The notes under the pieces: model-generated | Told to the model about the DNA's origin: nothing | Seen by the model: only the letters and a program-made list of their open reading frames with translations | The model's database searches: none | Made by a program: the position numbers and the translations under genes | Assembly: GCA_030835385.1 (NCBI GenBank) | Contig: JAURPI010000005.1 | Span: 1-64,000 of the forward strand | DNA length: 64,000 bases | DNA from: Alphaproteobacteria bacterium | GTDB taxonomy: Bacteria; Pseudomonadota; Alphaproteobacteria; Rhodospirillales; Rhodospirillaceae | Direction of reading: 5' to 3' | Shown: in pieces, positions 10,364 through 18,428 of the stretch | Layout: the number at the start of each line of letters is the position of its first letter | Numbering within the stretch: position 1 is the stretch's first letter

Positions 10364-10633
10364 ATGTCTGGCGAAAAATCACAAAACGTACAGGACGTCT
10401 TTCTCAACACAATTCGAAAGAATAAGACCCCGGTGACCGTATTTCTGGTCAACGGGGTCAAACTCCAAGGAATCGTGACTTGGTTTGACAACTTTTCAAT
10501 GCTGCTCCGCCGCGATGGTCATACCCAGCTGGTTTACAAGCACGCCATTTCAACGGTGATGCCGTCTGGCCCATTGCAGCTGTTTGATCCTGAAGTCCAA
10601 GATGACTCGGCTAAGGAAGAGGGTGCCGAATAG
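10364..10633 (+). CDS. hfq: RNA chaperone Hfq
   Basis: Sm-like hexameric RNA chaperone mediating small RNA-mRNA pairing. The 89 aa protein shows Sm1 ([40 protein letters not shown]) and Sm2 ([16 protein letters not shown]), with the conserved Gln near residue 10 and the YKHA motif of the proximal RNA-binding face. A short acidic tail follows. The gene is 120 bases after the HAD gene and 12 before hflX, the classic hfq-hflX pair. The spacer before it contains a short palindrome (CTCTCA-G-TGAGAG at 10250-10262) of unknown role. Confidence 0.98.
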   Translation: MSGEKSQNVQDVFLNTIRKNKTPVTVFLVNGVKLQGIVTWFDNFSMLLRRDGHTQLVYKHAISTVMPSGPLQLFDPEVQDDSAKEEGAE

Positions 10634-10645
10634 GCTTTCATCCGT

Positions 10646-11968
10646 GTGACCGCTACCGGCCAATACTCCGATCCCGCGGCTACTGCGAAAGCAAAGACCC
10701 GCGTAGTTGTTCTTTATCCTGATCTGCGGCAACGACCGGCCGCGGATGAAACGCGCGCGCGCGTCGAAGAAGCCTGTGGACTGGCGGCGGCGATTGATCT
10801 CGACGTCGTTCATGCGGAACATATTTCTGTTTCGCGTCCGCGCCCGTCGACATTGTTTGGCAAAGGCGTGGTTGAACGCTTCGAAGCGTTGATTAAAGCC
10901 TTGGAGGCAGACCTTGTTGTCGTTGATCACAGTTTATCCCCGGGCCAGCAGCGCAATTTAGAGCGGGCCTGGAAATCAAAGGTTATCGACCGGACTGGTC
11001 TCATTCTGGAAATCTTCGGTGAACGAGCGCGAACTCGAGAAGGGATGCTGCAAGTTGAATTGGCGCATCTCACCTACCAAAAGAGCCGGCTTGTCCGAAG
11101 CTGGACTCACTTGGAGCGGCAAAGAGGCGGCGCGGGTTTTCTTGGTGGTCCAGGGGAATCCCAAATCGAAATTGACCGCCGCTTGATTGCAGACCGCATT
11201 ACACGTCTTAAAAAAGAATTGGATAAGGTCGTGCGCACCCGCGACCTGCATCGTGCCGCTCGCAAACGGGTGCCGTATCCCATTATCGCGCTAGTCGGTT
11301 ACACCAACGCTGGAAAGTCCACGCTGTTCAATTATTTGACGGAATCTGCTGTGCATGCACAGGACCAGTTGTTTGCAACCTTGGATCCCACCATGCGTGC
11401 TCTCGAGCTTCCGTCTGGTCGTAGGGTGATTCTCTCTGACACGGTTGGATTTGTCTCAGACCTTCCGCACGAGTTGGTTGCTGCCTTTCGAGCTACGCTA
11501 GAAGAAGTGATTGAAGCGGATGTCATCATCCATGTGCGCGACATTTCTCATGCGGAAACTGAAGATCAGAAGCGCGATGTAGAGGAGGTGCTTTCTCGGA
11601 TGGATATTGAATCCAGCGACAGGCACCCCATTCTAGAAGCCTTGAATAAGGTTGATCTACTCGATGGCTCGTCACGAGGGTTGATGCATGACCCAACGGC
11701 AAGTGATGCAGCCGCGTTACCCGTGTCGGGATTAACCGGTGATGGCACCGCGGAGCTCATTGCCCATGTCGAGCGGCTCATTTCTATCGGACGCCGCGAG
11801 CTTGGCGTAGCGGTCCCCGTGGAAGACGGTAAAACTTTGGCCTGGCTCTATCGCAAGGGTGAGGTTGTTGCGCGGGAAGATGGAGACAGTGAAACAAAGG
11901 TCACGGTGTTTCTCGACCCTGCCGATGCGGATCGCCTGTCTGCAAATGAGTCAGTCCGGCTGTTGTGA
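10646..11968 (+). CDS. hflX: Ribosome-associated GTPase HflX
   Basis: GTPase that binds and splits stalled 50S/70S ribosomes. The 440 aa protein has the N-terminal HflX domain with SRPRPSTLFGKG, the glycine-rich linker RGGAGFLGGPGESQIEIDRR, then the G domain: G1 GYTNAGKS, G3 DTVGF, G4 NKVD, G5 SGLTGDG. The start is GTG at 10646, right after hfq. The stop overlaps the start of the truncated downstream ORF as GTGA. The order hfq-hflX is conserved across Proteobacteria. Confidence 0.97.
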   Translation: MTATGQYSDPAATAKAKTRVVVLYPDLRQRPAADETRARVEEACGLAAAIDLDVVHAEHISVSRPRPSTLFGKGVVERFEALIKALEADLVVVDHSLSPGQQRNLERAWKSKVIDRTGLILEIFGERARTREGMLQVELAHLTYQKSRLVRSWTHLERQRGGAGFLGGPGESQIEIDRRLIADRITRLKKELDKVVRTRDLHRAARKRVPYPIIALVGYTNAGKSTLFNYLTESAVHAQDQLFATLDPTMRALELPSGRRVILSDTVGFVSDLPHELVAAFRATLEEVIEADVIIHVRDISHAETEDQKRDVEEVLSRMDIESSDRHPILEALNKVDLLDGSSRGLMHDPTASDAAALPVSGLTGDGTAELIAHVERLISIGRRELGVAVPVEDGKTLAWLYRKGEVVAREDGDSETKVTVFLDPADADRLSANESVRLL

Positions 11969-12156
11969 CTCCGTCTACCTATTCCCCCGCACTAATCCGC
12001 GACGTTGAAGAGCTAATTCAGGCGGTTTCCAAAACCACGATTTTTTTTAGGTACCAAAGTCTCGCTAATAACGAGATCCGCACCAAAAGTGGGCCTGGTG
12101 CTCTTGTCACCATTGCCAATGAAGAAGCCGAAAGTGCCTTGGCTGATGACTCTTAA
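11965..12156 (+). pseudogene. N-terminal remnant of an inositol-monophosphatase-family gene
   Basis: A 63-codon ORF starting with GTG that overlaps the hflX stop (GTGA). Its residues RDVEELIQAVSKTTIFFRYQ and KSGPGALVTIANEEAESAL match the N-terminus of alphaproteobacterial inositol-monophosphatase/histidinol-phosphatase-like proteins, where KSGPGDLVTIADEEAE leads into the metal-binding domain. The catalytic part (GE...DP.DGT and later motifs) is absent: the frame stops after LADDS and convergent mazG-side sequence follows. Such a gene is often next to hflX in related genomes, so this looks like a full-length gene cut by a deletion. The stub probably has no enzyme activity. Confidence 0.75.
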
Positions 12157-12165
12157 GTCTAGAGG

Positions 12166-12462
12166 CTAGGCGCCTGGACCCGTCGTCGCCAGCTGTCTAT
12201 CCAATTGCAGTGACATTTTCGGCGCCTTTTGCCGGAACGAGTTCACCTTCCAATCATACATCACGTAGCCGGGCATTGGGGCTGGGAGAACAGACATGGC
12301 GTTGTGACTCAGCACCGGGGCGTCGGTGACGATGCGCAGTAAGCCGTCGGTTTTGGTAATGCGTATTTCAGAACCGAATTTGTATGGCGCCCAACATGAG
12401 GCGAGGGGTAGCGCGACCAGAAGGCCAATCAAAGCTCGAGAAATTCGCTTTGTGTTTTTCAT
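12166..12462 (-). CDS. Small putative lipoprotein of unknown function
   Basis: A 98 aa protein with an N-terminal signal (MKNTKRISRALIGLLVALPL) ending in the lipobox LASC, so it is predicted to be lipid-anchored after cleavage before Cys. The mature part (about 75 aa) contains WAPYKFGSEIRITKTDGLLR and resembles no family I can name. Its ATG overlaps the mazG stop as ATGA, so it is very likely translated with mazG. Its 3' end lies 9 bases from the inositol-monophosphatase remnant, close to the presumed deletion junction. Confidence 0.7.
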   Translation of the reverse strand: MKNTKRISRALIGLLVALPLASCWAPYKFGSEIRITKTDGLLRIVTDAPVLSHNAMSVLPAPMPGYVMYDWKVNSFRQKAPKMSLQLDRQLATTGPGA

Positions 12463-13274
12463 GGGGCGTCTACTTCTGCCTCAGTTTTTGCCTGCTGCCA
12501 AAGGTCTTCCAACTCGTCTAAACTGGCGTCCTGCGGTGCTCGTCTCTCTTTTGCTAGCATGCGCTCAATATAACGAAAGCGCTGCTCGAACTTGAGATTG
12601 GTTTGGCGCAAAGCAGACCCGGGCTCAACCTTGATCTTTCTTGCCAAGTTGACCACTGCGAATAGCAAGTCACCTAATTCATCTTCAATACGGTCAGAGT
12701 CTGAGCCAGCCGTCAATTCGGCTTCCAACTCCCCAATTTCCTCTCGAATTTTATCAAACACGGGCGCAGTCTCCGGCCAATCAAAGCCGACCCGCGCCGC
12801 GCGCTTCTGCAACTTCTCAGCCCGTTTCATGGCGGGCAGGGCGGTTGGAACGTCATCAAGCACACTTGGCAGCGCATTGGGTTTTTGCTTCTCAGCCCGT
12901 TCGCTGGCTTTTATTGCCTCCCAATTCGCTGTCTGGGCGTCTGATCCCTTAATCACCGCGTCGCCAAAGACATGAGGGTGTCGCCGGATCATCTTAGCTG
13001 TGATAGCGTCTGTGACGTCGCCGAAATCAAACCAGTTTTCTTCTTCTGCCATGCGGGCGTGGTAGACCACCTGCAGGAGCAAATCCCCCAACTCGTCTTT
13101 CAGCGCGGCCATATCATTGCGGGAGATGGCATCGGCCACTTCATAGGCTTCTTCAATTGTATAGGGGGCTATGGATTTGAAGTCCTGCTCGATGTCCCAG
13201 GGGCAGCCGGTGTCAGGATCGCGCAACTGCGCCATAATATCCAATAAAGCCGCCAATGTGTGCTGTTTCGCCAT
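12459..13274 (-). CDS. mazG: Nucleoside triphosphate pyrophosphohydrolase MazG
   Basis: Hydrolyses nucleoside triphosphates to monophosphates and PPi (house-cleaning). The ORF track gives 343 aa, but the family is about 260-275 aa and homology begins at MAKQHTLAALLDIMAQLRDP. The ATG at 13274 is therefore chosen (271 aa) and the extra 72 N-terminal residues are judged non-coding. Two MazG domains are visible: CPWDIEQDFKSIAPYTIEEAYEV...DELGDLLLQV and a second with EEIGELEAEL...DELGDLLFAV, each with the EExxE/ExxD metal-binding pattern. The gene runs opposite to the hflX block. The lipoprotein gene is coupled to its stop. Confidence 0.95.
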   Translation of the reverse strand: MAKQHTLAALLDIMAQLRDPDTGCPWDIEQDFKSIAPYTIEEAYEVADAISRNDMAALKDELGDLLLQVVYHARMAEEENWFDFGDVTDAITAKMIRRHPHVFGDAVIKGSDAQTANWEAIKASERAEKQKPNALPSVLDDVPTALPAMKRAEKLQKRAARVGFDWPETAPVFDKIREEIGELEAELTAGSDSDRIEDELGDLLFAVVNLARKIKVEPGSALRQTNLKFEQRFRYIERMLAKERRAPQDASLDELEDLWQQAKTEAEVDAP

Positions 13275-13643
13275 GGCCAACGGCTTAGCGCGCCTGGGCT
13301 TTGCAATCAACCAGAGGCCCCAAGACTGGTCGATTTTGTAGCAATCAGGCGTGATCAGTAGCAGCGTACCGCGCAGTGAAGCTTGCCTGAATCGACCTTG
13401 GAATACTGGCGCGGGAAGCTTCCCGGGCGATAGCGGCGACACGGATCGTGGCACGGCCGGAAACGGCGCGACCTCGGCAGGAGCCGGCAACCCCGGCCGC
13501 GGGGTGATCTTCTGAAGTTCCGCCTGTCTGCCGCAAAATTTTCAGGCACTTTCGCCTTTCGAGCGCGAGCGCGCCGGCCCTTGAGATTAACCTTTGAGAA
13601 GCGCAGAATTGCAACACAAAGCGTAACTAGGGAGGGCAGCGTC
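13275..13643. other. GC-rich intergenic region between divergent mazG and the 13644 gene
   Basis: 369 bases upstream of both mazG (minus) and the small-protein gene at 13644 (plus). Several frames are open only because the DNA is GC-rich; none gives a recognisable protein or has a good ribosome-binding site. It must hold the promoters for both transcripts. A good Shine-Dalgarno (AGGGAGGGC) lies just before ATG 13644. I found no convincing riboswitch, terminator or operator by eye. Confidence 0.5.
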
Positions 13644-14060
13644 ATGGCTGACTCAAATTCGAAACGAAAGTCCTATACGGCGGACTTCATTAAATCAGAT
13701 ACCGACGAAGCGGTGTTTCTTGGCAATCCGCTGATGGACGACATGATGACGTCGATTATCGCTCTTGGGGCCGAGGTGTGGGCCAACCGTCGGCGCACCC
13801 GAATCATTGAATTGCTGATGGAAAAGGAAGGCGCGGTCACCCGTGAGATGATCGAGGCCTATGTGCCGACCGAGGACGAAGAGGCAGAAATGCGCGATGA
13901 GCGCGATGCTTTTATTCAATTGACCTACGGGCATATCGCGCGGACCGGCGAAGACCAAACCGCGCTCGATGGCAGTGCCAAAACAAACCCTGGCAAAGCC
14001 TCGGCCAACGAAACTGACGACGACATGACCGGCGATGCCGGTATGGGAATGGGAGGCTGA
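13644..14060 (+). CDS. Uncharacterised acidic protein upstream of Tat methyltransferase
   Basis: A 138 aa protein I do not recognise. The ATG at 13644 is preferred over the ORF-track start (13581) because AGGGAGGGC lies just upstream. The N-terminal two thirds are predicted helical (FLGNPLMDDMMTSIIALGAE, WANRRRTRIIELLMEKEG) and strongly charged; the last 40 residues are low-complexity and end in a Gly/Met-rich tail (DAGMGMGG). There is no signal peptide or membrane segment. It sits 2 bases before the Tat methyltransferase-like gene, so the two are probably co-translated. A partner or regulator role is inference only. Confidence 0.7.
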   Translation: MADSNSKRKSYTADFIKSDTDEAVFLGNPLMDDMMTSIIALGAEVWANRRRTRIIELLMEKEGAVTREMIEAYVPTEDEEAEMRDERDAFIQLTYGHIARTGEDQTALDGSAKTNPGKASANETDDDMTGDAGMGMGG

Positions 14061-14062
14061 CC

Positions 14063-15262
14063 ATGATGAACAGACGGACTCTATTTGGAGCCTCAGCGGC
14101 CACGGCTTCTTTTGTCGGCGCTTTGTTCGGCAGCAAGAAAGCCTCAACAGCGACAACGACCTCTTCCAAATTTTCATCTGCTGATGTGGAACCCCGTGGC
14201 TCTAAGGGCCGCCTCGAACGGCTGCCGCGCCAGCACCTAGAAGCGCAACATGATTTCATCACCGGATTTCGTGTGTTCGCCAATCGCGACATGACCAGCG
14301 CCGCGCGGCGACGCATTGCCAAGATTATGCGGGCCAAGGGCATCGACCCCACCAAGCGTCTCTCTTATAAAGAAGTGCTAGGTCATGTTGGTGGTGACCC
14401 ACTCGTGGCGGCAAGTGCGCGCATGTGGCTTAGCGCCCAGCAAATTAATTGGAAAACCCTGTACGACGAATTTCATGGCAATGCCAACGCGTATCTTGCC
14501 GAAATGGAAGCAACCGACAATGCAGGTCCGGGCACGTTAGAACTCAATCCGGATATGTATATTCCAGAATATTTAACCCATGAAATTCACATTCAACCCG
14601 GTGGCTACGTCGGGGATGAATTTGCTGGTCACATTTATCACTACGGCACCAATAACTTCTTTGAAGGCCGTAATGATCAAGACGAGTTGCATATCGGTCT
14701 TGCCACAGCCATGCCCGAGCCAGAGGACGGCAAGGTGGTACGGGTGCTTGATCAAGGGTGCAGCTGTGGCCAGTTGAGTGTGGCGCTCAAGGAACGATTC
14801 CCAGACGCCGAGGTGTGGGGCATCGATGTTGGTGGGCCAATGGTCCGCTATGCCCACATGCGGGCAGTCGACATTGGCATTGACGTGAACTTCGCACAGC
14901 GCCTGGCTGAGGACTCTAAGTTCCCAGACAACCATTTTGACATTGCCACCAACAACATCATGTTCCACGAGGTGACAACCGAAGCGGCGCATGAAATTCT
15001 CGCGGAGTCCTTCCGGGTGTTACGTCCGGGTGGGGTGTATTACCCAATCGATTTCTATACCGGGAATCCGGCACCGAAAGGTGTGTTTAGTACCTTCCGG
15101 CAATGGTGGGACAGCCGCTGGAATGGCGAGCCCTGGCGATTAGACTATGCCAAGTTCGATATGGCGGCGGCGATGCGCAAGGCTGGATTCATAGTCAATG
15201 AAAACGGTCCGCCGAGCCGACGCGGCGCAAGACGTAATATTTTAGGAACGAAACCGACCTAA
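14063..15262 (+). CDS. Methyltransferase-fold protein with twin-arginine signal
   Basis: A 399 aa protein beginning MMNRRTLFGASAATASF, a twin-arginine type N-terminus (RR followed by a mildly hydrophobic segment). It is followed by a conserved family segment PRGSKGRLERLPRQHLEA and, at about residue 225, a class I SAM-methyltransferase domain. The glycine loop is VLDQGCSCGQ, where paralogues at 56288 and 57415 have GCGIG or GCGLG; one loop Gly is Ser. The acidic residue after beta-2 is in VWGIDVGG and the post-II region is FRVLRPGGVYYPIDFY. SAM is not known in the periplasm, so export of an active methyltransferase would be odd. It may be a repurposed fold, or the signal may not be used. The substrate is unknown. 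Confidence 0.8.
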   Translation: MMNRRTLFGASAATASFVGALFGSKKASTATTTSSKFSSADVEPRGSKGRLERLPRQHLEAQHDFITGFRVFANRDMTSAARRRIAKIMRAKGIDPTKRLSYKEVLGHVGGDPLVAASARMWLSAQQINWKTLYDEFHGNANAYLAEMEATDNAGPGTLELNPDMYIPEYLTHEIHIQPGGYVGDEFAGHIYHYGTNNFFEGRNDQDELHIGLATAMPEPEDGKVVRVLDQGCSCGQLSVALKERFPDAEVWGIDVGGPMVRYAHMRAVDIGIDVNFAQRLAEDSKFPDNHFDIATNNIMFHEVTTEAAHEILAESFRVLRPGGVYYPIDFYTGNPAPKGVFSTFRQWWDSRWNGEPWRLDYAKFDMAAAMRKAGFIVNENGPPSRRGARRNILGTKPT

Positions 15263-15301
15263 TAGCCCTCATTTGCGCGCGTAGTAGTTACCCGTTGTTA
15301 C

Positions 15302-15326
15302 CCAGAAAGCCTGCATTTCTGGGGTT
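15302..15326 (+). terminator. Hairpin terminator-like element
   Basis: Inverted repeat CCAGAAA / TTTCTGG with a 7-base loop followed by GGTTT, 40 bases after the methyltransferase stop. The 3' T-run is short, so termination may be weak. Its 3' half (GCATTTCTGGGGTTT) recurs in the hairpin at 21918, suggesting a repeated terminator design in this genome. Confidence 0.45.
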
Positions 15327-15401
15327 TCCTCGGGTATACAGGAGTGGCCTCTGAAGAGTATTTGTCAGAGGAGTTTTGGACTGCCGATTGGACTTTTATA
15401 G

Positions 15402-16460
15402 ATGCCACTAAACAAGACATGGATATCTCTGCTCGTTGTCGGAGTGATTGGCGTCACGGCGATCTACCTGTGGCAAGATGATGCCGCCGCGCCGGCCAGT
15501 GCGGATATTCAAACCACTAAAGTCAGCCGGGAAACACTGACCCGGGAAGTGATCGCAACCGGAGTCATTCGACCGGTCGTTGGCGCTGAAATTAACGTCG
15601 GCTCGCGGGTATCAGGCATTGTTCAAAACCTACCGGTCAAGGTGGGGGATCGTGTAGAAGCCGGTGAGCTTCTCGCCCAATTAGATCCAACACCGTTTGA
15701 AGCCCTGGTTCAGCAAGCCACCGCAGATGTGGATTTATCCAAAGCGGAATTGGCGTTGGCCGAAAGTAATTTGGCCCGCAAACAGAATTTGGCAGCAGAG
15801 GGCTTCAGTCCGGAAGCGGATTTGCAGCAGGCTATTCGGGATATCAATGTGGCGCGGGCAAAACTGGCGCTCAACGACGCCAAGCTAAGATCCGCTGAGA
15901 TTGATTTAGGGTACACGCGCATCACCGCGCCGATCAAAGGTGTAATCGCCGATGTGACGACGCGGGAAGGGGAGACAGTTGCGGCCAGCTTCTCTGCGCC
16001 CAAGTTTGTATCGATCGTTGATCTTGATCGTCTTGAAGTTCAGGCCTTTGTTGATGAGACAGATATCGGTCGCGTGTTTGTCGGCCAGAATGCGCGTTTT
16101 GAAGTGGACACTTATTCGGATCGGGATTTCCAAGCCAAGGTAACGGCCATCAACCCTAAGGCGGAACTCCAGAACAGCGTGGTCAATTATATCGTCGTGC
16201 TCGACTTTGAAGGACAAGAGGGCAGCATCTTGCGTCCAGAAATGACAGCCCATGTGCGGCTACAGCTAGAGGAACGTAACAATGTTCTTACAGCTCCGCG
16301 CAGTGCCTTGCGCCGACAAAATGGGCGGCAAATGATTGTGGTTCAACGCGACGGAGATTGGACCACTCAGCCGGTCCGTATAGGATGGCGAACAGATCAA
16401 AAAGTTGAGATTGTAGATGGCGTGACGGAAGGCGATGTCATTCAACTTAATCCAAGTTAA
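15402..16460 (+). CDS. Periplasmic adaptor (MacA/HlyD family) of an ABC exporter
   Basis: Membrane-fusion protein linking an inner-membrane ABC transporter to the outer membrane. The 352 aa protein has one N-terminal membrane anchor (WISLLVVGVIGVTAIYLW), a lipoyl-type half-motif (VGSRVSGIVQNLPVKVGDRV), a predicted coiled-coil hairpin (about residues 100-170), the second lipoyl half (YTRITAPIKGVIADVTTREG), then beta-barrel and membrane-proximal domains. The context matches MacA: an ATPase and two FtsX-type permeases follow on the same strand with gaps of 27, -4 and 10 bases. The gene is 139 bases after the Tat methyltransferase-like gene. Confidence 0.9.
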   Translation: MPLNKTWISLLVVGVIGVTAIYLWQDDAAAPASADIQTTKVSRETLTREVIATGVIRPVVGAEINVGSRVSGIVQNLPVKVGDRVEAGELLAQLDPTPFEALVQQATADVDLSKAELALAESNLARKQNLAAEGFSPEADLQQAIRDINVARAKLALNDAKLRSAEIDLGYTRITAPIKGVIADVTTREGETVAASFSAPKFVSIVDLDRLEVQAFVDETDIGRVFVGQNARFEVDTYSDRDFQAKVTAINPKAELQNSVVNYIVVLDFEGQEGSILRPEMTAHVRLQLEERNNVLTAPRSALRRQNGRQMIVVQRDGDWTTQPVRIGWRTDQKVEIVDGVTEGDVIQLNPS

Positions 16461-16487
16461 TCGCCCTCGGGGGAAAAGGAGCGACCA

Positions 16488-17210
16488 GTGATTCAGTTAA
16501 AGGGGATTTGCAAATCCTATCCGCGGCCAGATGAAGGTCCGCTTGAAGTCTTGCGCAACATTGAGCTGAATATCTACGAAGGCGATTACATTGCCATTGT
16601 TGGTCCATCAGGCTCGGGCAAGTCAACATTGATGAATATTCTCGGGCTGCTCGATCATGCGGACAGTGGTGAGTATGTGATGGATGGTGAGAATGTCGCA
16701 GGTTTATCGCCTGCGAAACTCGCCAAGCTGCGGAACGAAAAAATCGGGTTTGTGTTTCAGCAATTTCATTTGCTGCCTCGGACGACCGCGATAGAAAACG
16801 TCGAAATTCCATTGATTTACTCCAACGCCGACAACCCGGAAGAGCGGGCCATAGAGGCTCTTAAGAATGTTGGGCTTGAGGAGCGTTTGAAGCATATGCC
16901 CGAAGAGCTTTCTGGTGGACAGCAGCAGAGAGTCGCCATTGCGCGGGCGTTGGTTACAGACCCGCAGCTGATCCTCGCTGATGAACCGACCGGGAATTTA
17001 GATAAGGCTTCGGGTGAAGGCCTGATGGATTTACTTCAAAATTTAAATGAGGACGGCCGGACCATCGTGGTGATTACCCATGATGAGAATCTGGCCAAGC
17101 GGGCGAAACGGACGGTGCGTATCGATGATGGCCGTCTCAGTGAATTGCGTGATGTTACCCCGGACTCAAGTGGGAGTTCTGGCGAAACCCAAATGGGAGA
17201 TGTGGCATGA
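16488..17210 (+). CDS. ABC transporter ATP-binding subunit (MacB/LolD type)
   Basis: ATPase of 240 aa with Walker [10 protein letters not shown]-loop [10 protein letters not shown], signature LSGGQQQR, Walker [13 protein letters not shown] and the H-loop His in VVITHDE. The sequence [14 protein letters not shown] is characteristic of the MacB/LolD/FtsE group. It is a stand-alone ATPase, not fused to the permease as in E. coli MacB. The start is GTG at 16488 with AAAAGGA upstream. The stop overlaps the next gene by 4 bases (ATGA). Confidence 0.93.
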   Translation: MIQLKGICKSYPRPDEGPLEVLRNIELNIYEGDYIAIVGPSGSGKSTLMNILGLLDHADSGEYVMDGENVAGLSPAKLAKLRNEKIGFVFQQFHLLPRTTAIENVEIPLIYSNADNPEERAIEALKNVGLEERLKHMPEELSGGQQQRVAIARALVTDPQLILADEPTGNLDKASGEGLMDLLQNLNEDGRTIVVITHDENLAKRAKRTVRIDDGRLSELRDVTPDSSGSSGETQMGDVA

Positions 17211-18418
17211 ACACGAAACTTCTATTCGCAGGTAGCGCGCGCATGATGATGCGCTACAAAATGCGGACTTTCTTTATGGCAATTGGTATTGTGGTTGGCG
17301 TGACCGCGCTGGTCTTTATGCGGGCCATGGGTGTTGGCGCCGAGCAGGCGATGATGGATACGGTCAACAAAACCTTCTCTACGGCAACGATCAACTTGGT
17401 TGCTGGTGGTGGGCATATGGGGCCGCGGGCTGGCGGGCCGGTGACTTCGCTTAGAGTTGCTGACTTTGATGCCATCGAGAATCAAATTGATGGCGTTGTT
17501 ATAACTGGTGCGATGCAGTGGCTCCCTAGTGAGGATATTCGTTATCAAGGCAATACACGACAAATGAGTATCTACGGATATACGGATCAAACCGAAGCTG
17601 TTTGGCTCCGCGGTGTTGAATATGGTGAGTACTTCACGTCCGAAGATATTGAGTCTGCATCGCGTGTTGCGGTAATCGGACAACGGGCCGCAGAAGCGTT
17701 GTTTGGAGATGAAGACCCTATCGGCAAGCAGATCCAAGCAGGCTCTGTGCCACTTCGAATTAAAGGTGTGCTCGAGTTGCAGGGGATTGATACCCACGGC
17801 GCCGATAAGGATGACGAAATTCATGTGCCCGTGACAACGTTGATGCGTCGTCTGATGAATGTGGACCACGTGTTCGCAGGTCGAGTAATTATTGATGACC
17901 CCGACAACGTGGAAAATGTTGGAGAAGAAATCAAATTACTCATGCGGGAGCGGCATTCTCTAAATGAAGGAGAACCTGACGACGTTGTTGTGATTACGCC
18001 GAATCTTGTTCAGGACATTGTGAGCAACGCGAACCGGGTACTCGGACGGTACCTTCCAGCCGCCGCAGGTGTGGCGTTGTTAGTGGCTGCGATTGTCATT
18101 GCAAACATCATGCTGATTGCGGTGAAGGAGCGGGTACCGGAAATTGGTATTCGCAAAGCGGTTGGCGCTGAAAGCGGTCAGATTAACTTTCAGTTCCTGA
18201 CTGAAACCGTGGTGATTGCGTTGACCTCTGGCTTGTTCGGTATCGGCATCGGGATGATCGCGGCTGTCGCATTTGGAAATTTGAGTGATGTGCCGATGAT
18301 TGTGACGCCAGGGTCCTTGGCTCTTGGACTCGGCGCTGCCGTGTTGGTCGGCATCTTTGCGGGTGTTATGCCAGCACGCCAAGCCTCGGCAATGGATCCA
18401 GTAAACGCATTGCGGTAG
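17207..18418 (+). CDS. ABC transporter permease (FtsX/MacB type), first copy
   Basis: A 403 aa permease with the FtsX/MacB layout: one N-terminal membrane helix (MRTFFMAIGIVVGVTALVFM), a large periplasmic MacB-like core domain (about residues 45-265), and three C-terminal helices containing VKERVPEIGIRKAVGAESGQ, the usual cytoplasmic loop that contacts the ATPase. It is translationally coupled to the ATPase gene and followed by a second, divergent permease, so the transporter is probably a heterodimer. By family it is likely to act in mechanotransmission or export of an amphiphilic compound or peptide rather than import. Confidence 0.9.
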   Translation: MNTKLLFAGSARMMMRYKMRTFFMAIGIVVGVTALVFMRAMGVGAEQAMMDTVNKTFSTATINLVAGGGHMGPRAGGPVTSLRVADFDAIENQIDGVVITGAMQWLPSEDIRYQGNTRQMSIYGYTDQTEAVWLRGVEYGEYFTSEDIESASRVAVIGQRAAEALFGDEDPIGKQIQAGSVPLRIKGVLELQGIDTHGADKDDEIHVPVTTLMRRLMNVDHVFAGRVIIDDPDNVENVGEEIKLLMRERHSLNEGEPDDVVVITPNLVQDIVSNANRVLGRYLPAAAGVALLVAAIVIANIMLIAVKERVPEIGIRKAVGAESGQINFQFLTETVVIALTSGLFGIGIGMIAAVAFGNLSDVPMIVTPGSLALGLGAAVLVGIFAGVMPARQASAMDPVNALR

Positions 18419-18428
18419 ATCTCCATAA

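Noticed and set aside
12326-13247. Plus-strand ORFs opposite mazG (89, 127, 91 aa)
   Set aside because: Reverse complement of the mazG coding frame, no ribosome-binding sites.
13275-13643. Possible sigma-54 promoter (TGGCACGGCCGGAAAC) or riboswitch upstream of 13644
   Set aside because: The -24/-12 spacing does not fit TGGCAC-N5-TTGC, and no folded RNA motif could be supported by eye.
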